From Phoronis australis (taxonomy: Eukaryota; Phoronida; Phoronidae): 59,692 nt of DNA. The stretch's first letter is position 1. Every line of letters begins with the position of its first letter. The notes beneath the pieces were generated by a model. That model worked only from the letters and a program-made list of their open reading frames with translations. It was not told where the DNA came from and searched no databases. This document shows, one piece after another, positions 12,901 to 27,900 of this stretch. A program made the position numbers and the translations under genes. The stretch is taken from NCBI GenBank assembly GCA_002633005.1, contig NMRA01000208.1, positions 232,747-292,438 of the forward strand, given 5' to 3'.

Positions 12901-15900
12901 TCATAACTTTTATAGTAGAGCAGCTGTAACAGTTTTTAATTGCTGGGTTGACTTTAATTCAATGACAATGTAATCACATATTACCCTAAGATTGACAAAG
13001 CAGAATCATAATAGTGTTAAGATTGACTTTCAAAAATACAAACCCCCGTTATAGCTGGATTTACTTCAATCAACTTGCTCACATAGTGTCAATCCACTGT
13101 TGAAACAAGAAGACACTCACCTGACCTAGTTGAGATGGTTCTACCAGAAGTGTCCATGATGGTCAAGGGGTCGTGCCGTCGTTCAGTTGAACACTGGCGG
13201 TCAAACTCAACCCTCAGTCCTTCGGCACCACTAATCTTCACTGACCCCGTCAGGGACGTGTCATCTGTGTATGGATGAGGACTCTCGACCACTTTTGGCT
13301 GCGCAATGTTCCGCCCTGTCTCTCCGTCTGCTGCTACATCTTCCAGTTCTGTCACGCACAACTCCAGCAACATTTCCGCCACCTGGTGGTGACTCTTTCC
13401 CAGGGCAGTGAGGACAGAGGACAGCGCCTCCTTACCATGAGTACCGGCTCTCTTAGCCACAGCAAGTTTAAGTAGGTCAACAAGGACACGCGCATCGTCT
13501 GCAGTCAACTTTGAGGTGAATTCATCCAAGTCCTGACAGTTGAACACAGGAGCAGACGGACTGGTGCTGGTGACCTGCAGAAGGTACAAAGTTTGATGTC
13601 AATCAAAGCAGGATTATTTAAACTAATGAATACCTGAAGAGCATATGGAATACAGCTAACTAATGCTGCGCTAAGGAAAAAGCAATTTTAAGAACTTTAG
13701 ATTTGAATCTAGACAAGTAAGACTTGTTGGACATAAAGTTATACTCAGTTTTGCACAACTTAATGAGAATGACAGGCAGACGTATTGAGCCTGAAGTGGA
13801 CTTAAAATGTACTGAACTGTCAGTTCACCCTTTGTTCATAACTCAACACCAGTCTGAGTAAGGAGCATGTTGGGAACAGTTTTATAACAAAATGTGCTCA
13901 AATTAACACTTATTTGTGACTCAATGTAAGCCTATAACAGATCTAACTCAACTATACTCTCTCTAACAACTGTTCAAACACTTTCACATCCCTATACTTC
14001 AGGCATCTAATATGTGACAGCGTGTAAACATTCGTCCACTCAGAAAATAATATGACAAAAAAGGGGAATTATAGAGAGTCAAATCACGTCGAGCTGCATT
14101 ACGCTATGTATGGCTAAATATGAAAATTAATTTGGGGTTTTAACTTCATGACAGGAGTCCATTTCCGTGATCATTTCTTGTGTTGCTGATGGTTTCCATG
14201 TTTTTTTGTTGGTAAAGGAAATAGAATCTATCATTGTAAGGAATATCATGAGACTTATTTTATGAGAGCAAAATGCCTGATTCATTTTAGTCAGCTGCAC
14301 AAGGGGGCATGCAGCTTTAAGAAAGTATTACTTTATTAACATGATGTGCCTGGTACAGCTGCCATCAAAAGCATAGGGCAACTTTGAGTATTTGAAGCAA
14401 CAGAGAATGTCTATTCAACATGTACATTTGCCATGACAGGAATGCTGCATTTACACAAATTACTACAGATGTTTAGCAGTCCCTCCAGACCGTTACCACA
14501 TTCTTTGTCTTCCGAATCTTAATTAAGAGGAAAGTATTGAATGCAGATTATATGAAAGCAGTTTAAGCAGTGAAAATGCCAATAACACAGTTTGTAGTGC
14601 TCAATTAACTCAATGATCAGGCGACACAGTATGGACCAATCTGACAGAGACTTCGGTGTACAAGTGTACGTAATGGTCTGGAATTGAAGTATCTTTTAAA
14701 CAGAAAGCCTTCTCACCACTTCCTCAGCTGTAATAGCTTCAGCGATCAGACTGGTGGCAGGAGATGCCATGGCCAGCTCATGCATGCTGGGAAATGTGCC
14801 TGAGTGGAGTGAGACCACGCTCTCATGGCCAGATGTTGTCATAGGGATCACTTGTTGCTAAAAATAAATTACAACAGTTGAACATATTTAAAACACAATG
14901 TTCAATTTATTCAATGCATTTCCATAGCTTACAAAGTAAAAGCACAAAAATGTGAACAATATGTTGATGTACCAATTAGCCAGCTATAAATTCCCATGAG
15001 AATTCAAACATTTGTCTCGTGCCATCATGAAAGAACTCAACACAGGTATGGCACGATAGTTTTTCCATACACAAGTGCCCTTGAGATTCTGAATCAAAAG
15101 CAAATATGGTTAACCTAAATGGACGGCAATTTGTTTCCTTACATCAGATGACGAAACTGTGGCAGGCAGCAGTTCCAACATGGCGTCCATGTCGGTAGTT
15201 TTATGAACAACATGAGTGGTGGTAGTGCGAGGACTCTCAACAGGGCTCTCTGTAATACTCATGCTGGTGATGGGTGAGAAGGCCAGTCTAGTGTCACTGG
15301 CTGACGTCACCATCAGCTCCTTCTCTTTGACCAGAGACCCAACAACAGCATCCCTGGAAATGTATGAACAAGGACGTGAAATGCATGAACAAGGATGGGA
15401 ACACTAATATCTAACTTTCTAAGTCAACTAAGAGTGAACAAACACGAGTGTGTCACTGTTTACATTCAGACCACACTACGTGAACAAAATGGAATATGCT
15501 CTCTTATAACATACCTGGCATAGATGATCTGAAGAGCAGTTAGTATGTGTCGCAGTGCTTGCTGTCTGGCTGTGTTACTCTCAAGAGACAGGACTATCTT
15601 TGCCAGGGACGGTCGCGTAGTCTTCGTCTGATTAGAATTATTTTGGCTGACGATCTCGCCGTCTTCTGTTGACACCTCTTCACCTCCTACACAAACACAT
15701 TGAAGTCACGTGAAAATATCTAATGGCAAAAGTTTGAACAGACAAGCAAATATTGCTCACAAAAACAATGTTCTTCAGTTTAACAACAGTAGTTATTTGG
15801 AGAAGATACTTTAAAGTTGAAACAAGGTAGTGCAGAAATACAGCGCACACAAAGACATGAAAGACACAGAAAGGTACATCACAACTCGACTATTATTCAC

Positions 15901-18900
15901 CATATAACCACAACACAATACCAAAATCTTTTAATAGTAAATCTTTACAAGTTTTCTTTAATTCATGAACAAATATTGCCATGTCTAGACAGGACCACTA
16001 GGTCACACATTACTCTACAAAATATTTACAAAACCACACAAATGTTGGCGAAACAGGCCATGTTTGTACTCACCCAATAACGTGGATCCTAGTGGGTCAC
16101 GTGACGTGCCGAACATGACTGGCTCATGTGTCGTGGGTGTTGACAGGTCAGTGGTTGACCAAGCCACAGAGTGTGAGGAACCGCAGGCAACGCGTGTAAT
16201 CTTGTACCCGTCCAGGCCGTGGACAAGCGCAGGCTTGCGATTGACTGTTGTGGTGCCATTACCCTGTTGGCCGTGGTCATTATCTCCCCATGCATATACC
16301 TGAATGTCAAGGTCATACCATCAAACCATGTATTTATACAACTGTCTTATCAACAAACAATGTATCAACTTGCTTCCACAGTATGTATATACTCATATCA
16401 AATAAAGTCATCTTACATTCTGAATAGTTATAAACACCTTTACCAAGAATATGTCAACTACTTTCATCTTAAACACCGTGTCTCTCAAAGAAAGAGCAAA
16501 TTCATTACTTTTGACACAGCTCTTTAGTTACCTTCAGGTTGGTGTGAACTTATCTTTACACTTGATGTGACTGGACAACAAAGCTCAGGCAATACCACAG
16601 TAATGTACAAAACACATTAGTTCAGTTGACAAGCAAGCTCTAACAAAGGACAAGTTGTGAATAGATTTCCTCAGCCTCACCCCTAGTCTACCACAGATTA
16701 CTGTGGCTAGTATGGAATGCCAAAGCGGCAAAAAATCAAGAATGTATTTGATTTTCAAGACCACGGTAAATCCATGAAGACTTTCCAAAAATCCTGCCAA
16801 GCTTACTTTTGGAAACTTTTGAAACCTTCACAAGATTTTTTAAAATGTTGGCAAAATGAACATAGTTTTAGAAATCTCGGCAAGATTATTTTAAAATGTT
16901 GAGATTTTTAGAAAATCTTGTCAAGAATGGTTTAGTAAGAAATTCTTGGCAAGATTACAGAGGTACAGTATTGTAAAAATTTTCAACAAATATTGGAAAG
17001 ATTTTAATACTTGACGAATTTACTGAGGCCTTGAAGTGAAAATATCGTCTTTTGTCTTGATTTTTCACAGCTTTGGCATCCCTAATAGAATGTCAAAATG
17101 GGAGATATTCAAAACAGATTGATGCTTCATGATGATGATTTTAAATGTTGAAAACATTTCAATAAAATGTTGACAAGCTTTTTCAAATACTGTCAATATT
17201 TTAATTGTTGATGTTAATATTTTCATGACCTTGGAGTGTAAATCCTACAAAAATCAACATCACGTTAAGCTCAGGCAGAAAGAGCACAAACAAAATCACG
17301 GTCATTCTGATCTAATGGCCATACATAACCATTGCCTTATAGGCAGATGATGTGCCAATGAAAGGCATGATTTGGCCGTTAAGACTTCATTAAAATGATA
17401 CTAAACCATGTTTTTGTGATTTCAACTAATCCTTGATCTGTCACCTGGCGTCCCACATGAATGAAAAAATAAGATTTAACTCAAAATTCACTCTCTATCT
17501 CTCTATCTCTCTCTCCCCTCTCTCCCTCTCTCTCTCTCTGTCATAGATTAGATGCTAATAATTTTTTATGGTGGGTGGTCTTTCCCTACAGTTGTCATGT
17601 ATCTGGCCTAAAGCATACTAGGTTATGCTTGCCCGTTTAGCAGACTTTGTGAGGAAATTTCAAAAATTTTCTCCATTTTCTCTTATCAATGGTTACAGAG
17701 TATTATTTTGTTTCAGGAAAATGGATGGTAAACTCTCCTTTTAATTGGGCAGAACCAAGTTTGGTATCCTTTTAAATCACATTAAAATATAACTAGGCAA
17801 TAACCCTATCAGTTATCTAACCTGCCCAGTATCAGCCACAGCCAGACAATGCAGAGCACCAACAGCCACATGGATAATCTTCTTGCCTTTCAATCCTTCC
17901 ACCAACTGAGGCTTACGGACATGTGAGTCTGTGCCATGACCCAGGCGAAAGTAGTCTCCTTTACCCCTAGAAATAAACACGTAACGTAAACAACGGCAAA
18001 GTCAGGATGGTATTATTACATCCATCTGAATGAAAACGTAAATTGAGACAAAGATGGCAGATGGCAGCACCAAAAAATCCTCCAGCTCCTACTACATAGA
18101 ATCTATAGCATTTTTTAAACTATGATATATTTAGAAAATGCATTGAGAAAAGTATTTTGAGAGTGACATTTACCAATAACTGCTGCAATAGAATGTAAGA
18201 TTTATGTTGGCATAAATGACTATGAACTTGATGGCCTGTAATGGAATTACCTGGACATCAAAATCTCTTAAAATTTCAGGAATAAGAACATGAAACTCAT
18301 AAGGTTCTCAGAGTCTAAAGAACAGTACTGTTATAAAACAACTCATTTGCATTAAAACTTACCACGTCCACACTTGGCCAGATTTGGTAAGAGCCAATGA
18401 GAATTGAGCTCCACACTCAATTTGACAAACATTCATCCCGTTGAGTCTCTCAATCTGATGTGGCACATTACAGCCCTCACTGCCACCCCGACCCAGTTTA
18501 CCAAAGTCTCCGTCTCCCCAAGAGAACACACTCCCCTCGTCAGTGAGTACGATAGTCTGAGCATCACGACTACCACATGCTATCTGCACAACACGCTGAC
18601 CAGCCAGAGATTTCACCTGTAAAACAACAAGGAAATAACAGATCCACTGTTTGATCAGGTGTAAATATTGTGTGCCTGATGCTCCATGAACAACCGTCAC
18701 TTCTATTTTGACTCAAGTCTACGGAATGTTGCTGACAAGGTCTCAAAAAGGAAAAGTGCTGGACCATTGTACTGTAATTAGGTTGAGATGGACTATTGAG
18801 TGCCATGCATACTACTTATATCATGTTTTGTGCAACTGATCAATGCTTTAAAACTTAAAGCAGGCCTTGATTAAAACCATTAAGGTCAACTGAAATATCA

Positions 18901-21900
18901 AGACAAAAAACTTATGCTAACAATTCTCCAATTTAGGACAGTCTCTGGAATTTGGGACACAGGAACTGTAAGTGCAAAATTTTCTTAATTCTAGAATTTG
19001 GGACAAGGGCAATTTTGGTGCACACCATATTTCTCAAATATCAGACGTGTTTTCAATGTACAGAGTGCATGATTTCGTCACCTTTCGAGTTATATTGTCT
19101 ATTTCTAGAATCTGAGACAAGCTCAAACTTTGAGCAAAATAATTATTTTTTTGCTGTCTCACATTGGAGAATTTTTACCGTAATCCGAATATCAAGTAAA
19201 TAAATGTCTAAATACCTGTTTGGGTCGCAGCTGAGTTGTATTGTCGCCATGTCCAAGACGGCCATATTCCCCTAAGCCCCATGTGTACAGGTCTCCATTA
19301 GATACAATGGCTGCACTGTGTGAACTACCACAGGCTATGTCACGCACACGCTTGGACCGCAGGGCTTCAATCAGACGTGGTTTGTCACAGTTCCTGACAA
19401 ATGCAGTAATTAGATATTACATTTGTCCGTGGAACCAGGAAATGAATTTAAAAACAAAGAAATGAAAAATCATTTTATTTGTTAAAGAAGCATAAGAAGA
19501 AACGATTTTCAGCATTAAATTTGAAATCTCGTGATTCCCATACTAAAAACTTACTACAGACTCTAACACTGAAATTTGTACAACACAATTTCAACTGAAA
19601 TCTAGGCAACTCCATTTACTGAGAATACAGGAATCCACCATTTTCAAAAGGGGAACCCTCAGCAAAACCTGTCACTGAAGTCCATTTTCGTAAGTCAGCA
19701 AAAATGTGCAAGAAAGTTGACATTTCCAATTTTATGCAGCAAATATCCAAAACTGGCTCAGGTACCTAGTGGACAACTTTCGACCATGCTCCAGGTATTA
19801 CTCACATTCGACTAAAGTGACCCAGTTTTCCATCATCGCCTTCTCCCCAGGAGAACACCTTGCCATCAACAGTGAGCGCCAACGCGTGACGACCGCCCGA
19901 GTGAACTGCAACCTTCTTGACCACATATTGGCTGAGAGATGTAAGCTGACGTGGCACTGACACGTTGCCAGAGCTGATACACAGACCCAGTCGACCATTG
20001 GTTGCCTCGCCACAAGCATACAATTTGCCATCTTGAGTGACTAGAAGGGAAATCATCTAGTGCATGAATTAAGGAGCCTCACTCTGCACTACTCGGTTAG
20101 GGAGGTGAGTCAGCACAAGTCAGTGTTACAAGTGAATGGACTCGATTATTACAATCACAGCATCACCATTTGGTACCGAGACAGAAGTAAAGACATCAAA
20201 TCATTTCAAAGGAAGTGCCTATGGCAGTATACAGTTCAACTCACGCCAAAACAAAAATGCTAAAGATACCTTTTCTATAGAGACTTTTTTGGATGCAAAC
20301 AAAGAGAAAAGAAAGTTCAAAGTTCATAATGACACAATAAGGATTTTAAAAACTGTTACCTACCACAGAATAAGCTCTTTGATCCTCCAGCTATTTGGAC
20401 ACACTTAAGAGTAGATAATGTCTCATTCACCATTGGGGTCTTGATCTGGAAATAATACAATAACACCAAATGTCAAACACAAAAAGCCAATTTCTAATGG
20501 GAATATCTGGATGAAATAACAACATTATAGACCATGCTGGGTCGAAGATAACAGGCTAAAATGTAGAAACAGTGAAACACAGTGTGACTGAAGGCAGGTT
20601 GTCATGACGATGCCATCTGTTACGTGTTAATTTCCATACAAGTTTCACCTACGCCACCATAATAAATATCAAATACCACACATTAAAGTATCGCCCACGA
20701 AACCAGAGAACACACAACGATGAGTATGAACAACTAAAACAGAAAAGTACCAAATGGGGGAATGGTCAGATATAACATGCCTGAATATTGTGAACCAGTT
20801 TTCTCTCCTGGCATCAACTGGTTCTCAAAATGTGAGCACATTATATCCAACTATTGCCCAACATGGAGCAGTACATTGTGGACATTTACTGAAATCCTGA
20901 GTTTCAACTCAGATTTCTGTAAATTGTCAATTTACAGTAAGAACTCTTCAGTTTGAGAAACAATATGGTGAACACTAGGTGAAATTTCATTTTGTCAAAT
21001 TTCTCAACAGGAAAATTTACTGTGCTTTTAGCATGGCTTGTATGGTTTACCTATTACCAAACAACATTTCGTAAAATTTTGAGCATTTGTAACAATGTCG
21101 ATGGACTCTGAAAAACAGAAATATGGCAATTTTGCAACTATTTTTGTCCCAAAATTGAAGAACTTTTTATGAAAGTAGCTATAAACCCATGAGTGTCATA
21201 CAAAAATGAACTTTTCAATAAGACCACATTCTCGGTTTGCAAGGAACTGATGCTTCGTTACTCCTTGGTACCATGCACAGGGCATAAAATGACACGTCAC
21301 AAGCCAATGTGTAGAGCCTGGTCAAGTCCTGAAATCACTTGGCTGTGTTACTCTCTATCCAACATAAGTGGTCTTGTTTTTGTGACTGAAAACAAGATCA
21401 TTGCCACTTTACTTTAAGGAAACGTGTCTGACCTTTGAACCTTTAGGTCCTCCCAGTTGATCCTTGTCATTGAGTCCCCAGACAAACACGTGAGTCTGTA
21501 TCTCTTTGCTAGTCGACTGCCTGGCCTTCTTTCGAGCTGTTGCTGCCGTCGCCGCTGACATTGTTGTACTCGTGTCATCTTCATTGTCGGAGGCCAGGAA
21601 GGTGAAGGTCGTTGGCGAGTCTTCCTCGTCAGTTCTCATTCGTCCAACCACGGAGAGTCCGTGCACTTTGCAGTCAATGCCACTACTCTTGCACTGTTTT
21701 ATGTTGAGCTCGATGAAACGGTAAAACTGAAGAGCAACAATGTTACATAATTATGTCAGAAGAAACAAACTGCAATTACTACATGCAGAAGAGTAGACTT
21801 GCATATCACCAAATAATATTTTGAACAATGTGTAATAATGGTCTTGAACAAAATGTTGTAATAGAAGATGTTAATCTTCCATAACCTGGACTATCTTGCG

Positions 21901-24900
21901 GTCCATATTCAGGGGCCAAAACGCACCTTTCCTCATCCTCAGAAATTAACAACTGCAAAAACGCTGACAAAACAATTCAAATAAAAGTACAAACAACACA
22001 AGCTACTAAACAGCTGCTGCCCATCACAGTTTGTAAGTCAGGTGAGGTTTGATCAAAATTATAAAGTTGTGATGATCCATCCTTAATGAAATTGTATAGT
22101 GAATGACAGACTTGGTAAGAGTAAAATGTGTAAAATCACTCCCCTTCTGGTTAATATCTTACCTCATTAACATCCTGTAGGAGTAGAACATCAGTATCCA
22201 TGGTTGCTATGGTAACAGTGCAGATCTCTTTGGTAGACTGCAGGGAGTCGCCTCCCCTGATCTCTATCAGAGATGGCATGTAGCTGGAGTCAGACGGCTC
22301 CACACGCATACTGAGACGAGTGATGAGAACGTCGCTCATCATTTCTATTCTAATCCAGTGCTGAAAGATGGCGATCGTCAGTCAGCGACAACAAAAATTT
22401 CAACTTAAAACCAAAGTTCAAGATATTATCATATCCAATCAAGAATTTTCATTCAAGTCTATTAAAAAAAACGCAACTCAAAACTAGAGTAATGGCTGCT
22501 CTCAATAACCAATAAGGTGCTGGGGCATTAAATAAAACATTCCAATTTCAGAACTTTTTATTCAATAAATAATATATAGATACTGCAAAAAAATAGAAAT
22601 AAAATATTAAAAGAAATAAAAAACACCCACCACGTACAAATAACAATGTCGAAAATTGAAAGGAGTTAGTCTTCAAACCAACAACATGTCTGCACAATTT
22701 CATAAACTTTTTGTTCAGCTGATTTGAAATGATGCTGCACACAGCAAAATTTTGCCTACTTAAGGTTATCTAGTGTACAGTCAGTCAAATATGGCAAAGC
22801 TACACAATTTAACTCAACAAAAGTATAATGTTTTCTGAACGCAGAAATTCCATAGAATTTGATTATTTGTTTTATACCAATCTGCTAGTAACAGGGTCAC
22901 ATGACCATGCTTTTTAGTAAACTTCAGCAAAAAGAAAGGTATGTTCATAGCAAAACAACATGATTGACCAAATTTTGTATCATAATATAAATGTTTTGAG
23001 ATAAAATCTCAAAAGAGCTGTTACAGTTTTATAAATTATTGTTTCGTTATTGTTGTAAGCAGCTTTATTTTTTTCACAAAACCCACGTAAGTCCCGTTAT
23101 TTGAGCGTCTTAAGCAAGAATGGAGCATTTGAAAAACAAGTCCTGACAGTTTCACGTGACTCCGTTGACCTACTTCTGAGATACAGATGTTCTGAAGTCA
23201 GCCAAAATTGACACTTTTTAGGGACCGACATAAGATATACAAGATTAGTACAACAGATAATACAGACACGTGACTCACTTTGCCCTGAGATCCAGAACTT
23301 TGCCAATAGCCACCACTTCCATCAATCAGCCGATGCGCCTGACTTTCACGAGACGATACTGTCAAGTTCTTTACACACTTGTGCCAGTCGTTAATAATAC
23401 TCGAGCAACCACCAGAGGGCAGCTGCTTCTTCTTGTAGCGACCAGGCTTCCCCGCATACACAGCAGCACTACCTGTTGGACAGAAAACTTTGTTTAACAT
23501 TTATTTTGAACAGATACAACAGACTCTAATAATCTAAACCACACAAGTTCAATAGGCAACATTAATCAATAAACATGCCCTGATAATTATTTCGTTATTT
23601 TCCAACAAAGTGCACTGCAGAAATCAGTAAAAAAAACTTGCAATATTTGGAGACAGTCAATTAAAGGGGCCAAGATTTTGAGAACCAGTTTGATGCCTGT
23701 TACTCAGTGGAGAAAACTGGTTCTCAAAATGTAGGACCCCTGTCAGTAACTATTACTCAGTATTCCAATCGGCAACATGACTCATCTCAATACCTGGATC
23801 CGTTATTCTGTTGAAGGAGTGCTTGTGTGACCGTTTAGTCTTAAAGCAGGTCTCACAGAAGTCAAAATCATCGCACTGTTTACACTTGTACCGGGGCCCT
23901 GTCAGAGGCTGTAGTCCACAGCCCAAGCAACTGTAGGAAACAAGCAAAGCTTTCTCAATATAAACAGTCAAACAATTCAGGTTATCAACAAACAAATAAT
24001 TGGAAGAAAATTTTCCTTCCGGTATCAGTAGTTTGTATTGTACAGCAGCAATTGATGAATATATAGTGAAATTTTGAGCATTTGCACAATGAAAAATTTG
24101 GAAAATTATTTCAGCAATTTACTTTTGATTAAATTTGAAAATTTTGCAATAATTCCCGGACAATTAGATATTCTTAAAGAGCATGTTCATGGCAGATACA
24201 GCACTTGGGAACAGGACGTTCATGTAACATTTTAATATGTAGTCAAATGTACTGTCTAATAAATGTGAGATTTTCAATTGCACGACGGACAAACTGAAGA
24301 CACTTTCTTACTCTTTAAATACTCATCCAACTATAAAGGAATCAGGGCAGGAGTCCCAGATTTTGAGAACCAGTTTGATGCTTGTTCTTCAGTGGAGAAA
24401 ACTGGTCCTCAAAATGCGAGACACCTGTGACTGTTACCTGAATCTTGCTTCAAGCTAAGCTAATCGTAACCAGTGGGGCAGGAATAATTGCAGATTGTGC
24501 AGAAATGCAAGCATACAAAAGGGCAACATGCGACATTGATATGTGCCCATCAAGTGAATCGCAAACAGTAAAGATATAAGTGTGCTTATTTTTAAAATAT
24601 TTCCAAGACAGTCCAATCCCATAGACAATCTCGACATCAGTTGTGCTCCCCTTATAAGGAAAACGTAGGGCAAATTTCAAGAAGATTCGTTGAAAAACTG
24701 CTGATTTCAGAAGACAACTTCTTTGAATGGCCTCCGTCTTCAAATTGGTTTGCCGACATAATTTGGATATATTCACACACTTATGAGTTCACAACAGATG
24801 CAACTATGCAGGAACCTCGTTCACACAAACGCATGCTGCAGCCAATTCCCACCTGACTCCCGGATGTTTGCTGGGAACCAGTTCCATCTCAGCCACCAGC

Positions 24901-27900
24901 CCTGTCCAGTGAGCTTGTTGGGGGAAGTCAACGGTGATGTCCTTGCCATTGGTACTGATAGCTGTCACAGTGCCCACACTACGGTGTGTTACGGAGCCCC
25001 ACTTGTACTTGGGGGTGCCAACGGAGGGGCGTACACGAACCTTGTCCCCTACCTTGATGGTTTGACCAGGTGTGCCTGAAACAAAGAGATAAGGTAAGAA
25101 CTAGTGAAGGATCACAGTTCACAAGTGGCTGAAATCAATCCAGTTTCCCTGAGGGTGTACCCTTCAAAATCTTTTTCTTAAAAAAAGACTTCTTCAATGA
25201 ATGTTATAAAAAAGGACACCAGTGGGAATATGTACTGAACCCCTCTGATACAACAGACTTGTGGACGGTAGCTTTAGTAAACAGTCAAGTCATCCAACAA
25301 TAAGGCATTCTCTTCTCCCTCTCTTGTTTATTATCATTAACAAATGATTAGTTTTAGTTGTTTTACAACCAGTTTCTCACACAGGGAAGCACAGGTCTGT
25401 CCACAAATTGTTGTAGTAGGACACAGAAAAACATTAGCTGGACAGAACATTCTAAGCTGAGGTTGAGCCCCGCCACACAACCAGATAGGGATCCCACTTC
25501 TTCACTTCTTAGTTATCTCACTCAGATGTTGTCTGTCATGCCACCTACAGGCCTGTGTGACACACAACCTTCATACACTTTACCTTATTAAAAGTTTCTA
25601 CGTACAACATCATTCAGAATGAAATTTGTAGTGAAATGAACACCGGGGTCACAAGATATCTTTCTTCATTAATGAACTCAATGGGAACCATGATGATGAA
25701 ATATGATGAAATGTATTGTGCATAGAAAGTAACGTACTATGTGGACATAGAACATATTATATATACGCTGATTGAAAGTTTAATGTTGAAAATCACTAGT
25801 GAGCAAATTATAGAAAAAATATGAAAAAAACACAATTGGCATATAATAGAAAATAATGCGGACAAATCTGAACTTGAATGAGTCTTAAGAAATGATCAAA
25901 ATGACTTTTTGTTTAAATTATATGAGAAGCAGAAGTAGACATTGACAAAAAGACACGTCCATGAAATCTCATCAAAGTTGATATAACTACAAAGTATCTG
26001 CAGGCAAAATTTCAAAATGGACATACTCGTCTGAACCTCGAAAACTTCCCTACATGCAGAAAAATTCAAAAATCCCTGAAACTCTAGCCTAACTAGTCCA
26101 GTCCATCCACCCTAATGGGCAACAGAAACTGTTATAAACAAAGGTATCAACATAAAAATAAAAACAAAGAGCAAAGTACCAATGCCCTGGTGACACCGAC
26201 TTGACTTGTCTTCCCTATTTACTTACTATTTAATCTCGGAGACAAGCCAGGATAGACTAAAAGTAGAATGCAAATCATTTAAGGCCGAACAAACAAAACG
26301 ACGACGGGGATGAGAGGTAGTAACAACCAAGAAAGAGTAGGAAACAACACTGACGTGCAGACATACAGCACAACACGAAGGTGGTAACGTACATCAAGAG
26401 GAATCAGGCCAGACAGGTTAATTGACAGCTTGGATCTAATATACATCAAGAGGGATCAGGCCAGACAAATTATAACGAAAGCACAGATTCGGAAAAGGCA
26501 GCCAAAGTTGGAAGAAAAGTTTATAATTTTGCTAGGTACAACATGCAGAATAACTCAGCTAAAAAGTCAAACCAAATTGCATGCATAAGAATGGTAAAGA
26601 CATAATGTGCCAAACATTTGCACCAACCAAAAGTTGAAACTTTATTTTTATTAACACGCTTTAACCACATTCAGGTAACAACAACTACCACATACAACAT
26701 CAGAACTACCACATCTTGTAAGAACAAAAGCACAACTGTTTTTTTCTGATAAGTTCTAAATGACTTGTGTATAGTGAGAACAGGTCATTTACATATGAAT
26801 CTACATTCCATGGTTTATGCTTGCAGCATTCAATAAACCATAAAATACAAGATACTGTCAAAGTAAACAACACCAAACTTTGAAGTGTTTAGAAGCTGTG
26901 AAAATTATTAGACTTAAATCAATACAGCACAGCACTGAACTATTCAAGGTCTTTTATTTATGGAACCTTTATAAAAATTACTTGTTAATATAAAATCATC
27001 TCAGGATTATATGTGAATGTGTTTGGAGCCGGTGAAACAACTTTCTCATATTAGTGTTAAAGAGAACAAGATGACTGTCTTAAATGACAACAGCAAGTAC
27101 CCATCTGCTTGTCCACGTGAGAATGTTCCCAATTGTTTTGAAACTGAAGTCACAACGTCAAATTCATGACAAGTAATATGTTAATTTTGTCGGAAATTAC
27201 AAACTTAAGCTGTTACCATAACTCATGAAGGAATTAAATGAAACAAATGCACCAACTTATCAGCTGTCTAGCACAATCACTTACCTGCGTGGGCACTAGT
27301 GAAGCCAATCAACTCCACATGAATGTAGCGTACCCAGTAGGTACCGCCCTTTCTCTGCCAATCAGCCTGTATGTTGAGGTCATGAAGACTATCTCTGTCA
27401 AGCTAAACAGAAATAAGACCATCTTGGAAATTAGATCTGTCAATATCAATATCTCTCTAACTACATGTCAGCACATTCCTATTTTCAATCAAGGTCAGTG
27501 CAGTATATTTCAGAAAGAGTAGTTTGTAAACAACATAGCCATATTCTACTGGAAAATCTTCTGATCCACGTCGATTCAACAAGAAGCTTAATACAATCAG
27601 TGCATCACATTATTTTTAATGCTTATTAAAAAAAACACAATGTACAATATAATGGGAGTTAAGCTCAGAAAGTGCTAGAAGGCATTATTTATATCTGTGC
27701 TTCATAGATTAGTTTCAATGCTACAATTTATAAATAATCCATAACAAACTTCAGCCTTCAATAAGTCAACACTAAATACCACAAAATAATAGTCAAGTAC
27801 ACATTAAGCTGAGACACTAAGCTGTTGAACTCTCTAAAAACTTTGCCCATCTTGTACCACCCATAGAAACCAAACCCGCGTAGGACCACCCGGTACAGTA

